DNA of 5,855 nucleotides. Source: Flavobacteriales bacterium. GTDB taxonomy: Bacteria; Bacteroidota; Bacteroidia; DT-38. Under the pieces are notes generated by a model. The model did no database searches. It saw nothing but the letters and a program-made list of their open reading frames with translations, and was not told the DNA's origin. The stretch lies in contig JABSPR010000045.1 of the NCBI GenBank assembly GCA_013214975.1, positions 1 to 5,855 of the forward strand, written 5' to 3'. Positions 5,624 through 5,855 of this stretch are shown here, in pieces (the stretch's first letter is position 1; each line of letters opens with the position of its first letter). The position numbers were made by a program, and so were the translations under genes.

Positions 5624-5855
5624 ATGGCTACAGGCATTAAACACCTTACCATCGATTATCTTCTACTTGACAATCAAAAAACCCATTGGAATTTCTCAAG
5701 GGAAAAATTAACAGAAATTACCCTAAGAAATAATCAAGGTAAATTATCCAGCAGTGGATGCCTATCTGTTGATACCGGTGAATTTACAGGTAGATCTCCA
5801 CAAGACAGATTTGTAGTATATGATGATTACACAAAAGATACTGTATGGTGGGAAG
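5624..5855 (+). CDS. pckA: Phosphoenolpyruvate carboxykinase (ATP), N-terminal 77 codons (3' end outside window)
   Basis: ATP-dependent PEP carboxykinase interconverts oxaloacetate plus ATP with phosphoenolpyruvate, CO2 and ADP, the first committed step of gluconeogenesis in the cytosol; in some anaerobes it runs in the carboxylating direction. The frame is open from the ATG at 5624 to the window end, which is why no stop is seen. Visible hallmarks are the helix ending LRNNQGKLSSSGCLSV at 34-49 and the family motif TGEFTGRSPQDRF at 51-63. Arg57 corresponds to the substrate-binding arginine of the E. coli enzyme (Arg65). The visible end, DTVWWE, matches the conserved IWWG-like region. Full-length members have about 530-540 residues, so roughly 14 percent is present. 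The nucleotide-binding kinase motifs lie beyond the window, so the ATP rather than GTP type is inferred from this N-terminal signature. Confidence 0.94.
   Translation, partial: MATGIKHLTIDYLLLDNQKTHWNFSREKLTEITLRNNQGKLSSSGCLSVDTGEFTGRSPQDRFVVYDDYTKDTVWWE

Overview
The window is an A+T-rich stretch of a Bacteroidota chromosome, probably Flavobacteriales or a close relative. The evidence is a -7 box of the TAnnTTTG type ahead of the outer-membrane gene and a near match ahead of rpsP, no clear Shine-Dalgarno sequences, a SPOR-like module of the style common in this phylum, a ribosomal protein S16 with a long acidic C-terminal tail, and split rpsP-rimM and uvrA gene orders. The genus cannot be named from what is visible. 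All genes lie on the + strand. I see no mobile element, RNA gene, CRISPR array or phage signal, and no gene-free stretch reaches 300 bases.

Layout. Positions 1-768 hold the C-terminal quarter of uvrA (nucleotide excision repair). One base later comes a LOG-family nucleotide phosphoribohydrolase gene (770-1486). A 128-base gap carries a -7 promoter element and a 13-base tandem repeat. It leads to a 744-residue outer-membrane protein gene (1615-3849) with two SPOR-like modules, a beta-barrel and a thrombospondin type 3 calcium motif. A second promoter precedes rpsP (3958-4545), followed closely by rimM (4563-5084). Next come a small DUF423 membrane protein gene (5163-5561) and the first 77 codons of ATP-type phosphoenolpyruvate carboxykinase, pckA (5624 to the window end).

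How the genes relate. uvrA and the LOG gene look like one transcription unit. rpsP and rimM are a classic functional pair: RimM assists maturation of the 30S head, and S16 is a 30S protein. The outer-membrane protein is probably transcribed alone and would link the outer membrane to peptidoglycan. Most of the window is ordinary housekeeping sequence. The part most worth a second look is the outer-membrane protein, where a SPOR-like domain occupies the place an OmpA peptidoglycan-binding domain normally takes after a TSP3 motif, and a second, divergent copy sits at the N-terminus. I found no convincing new multi-gene system.
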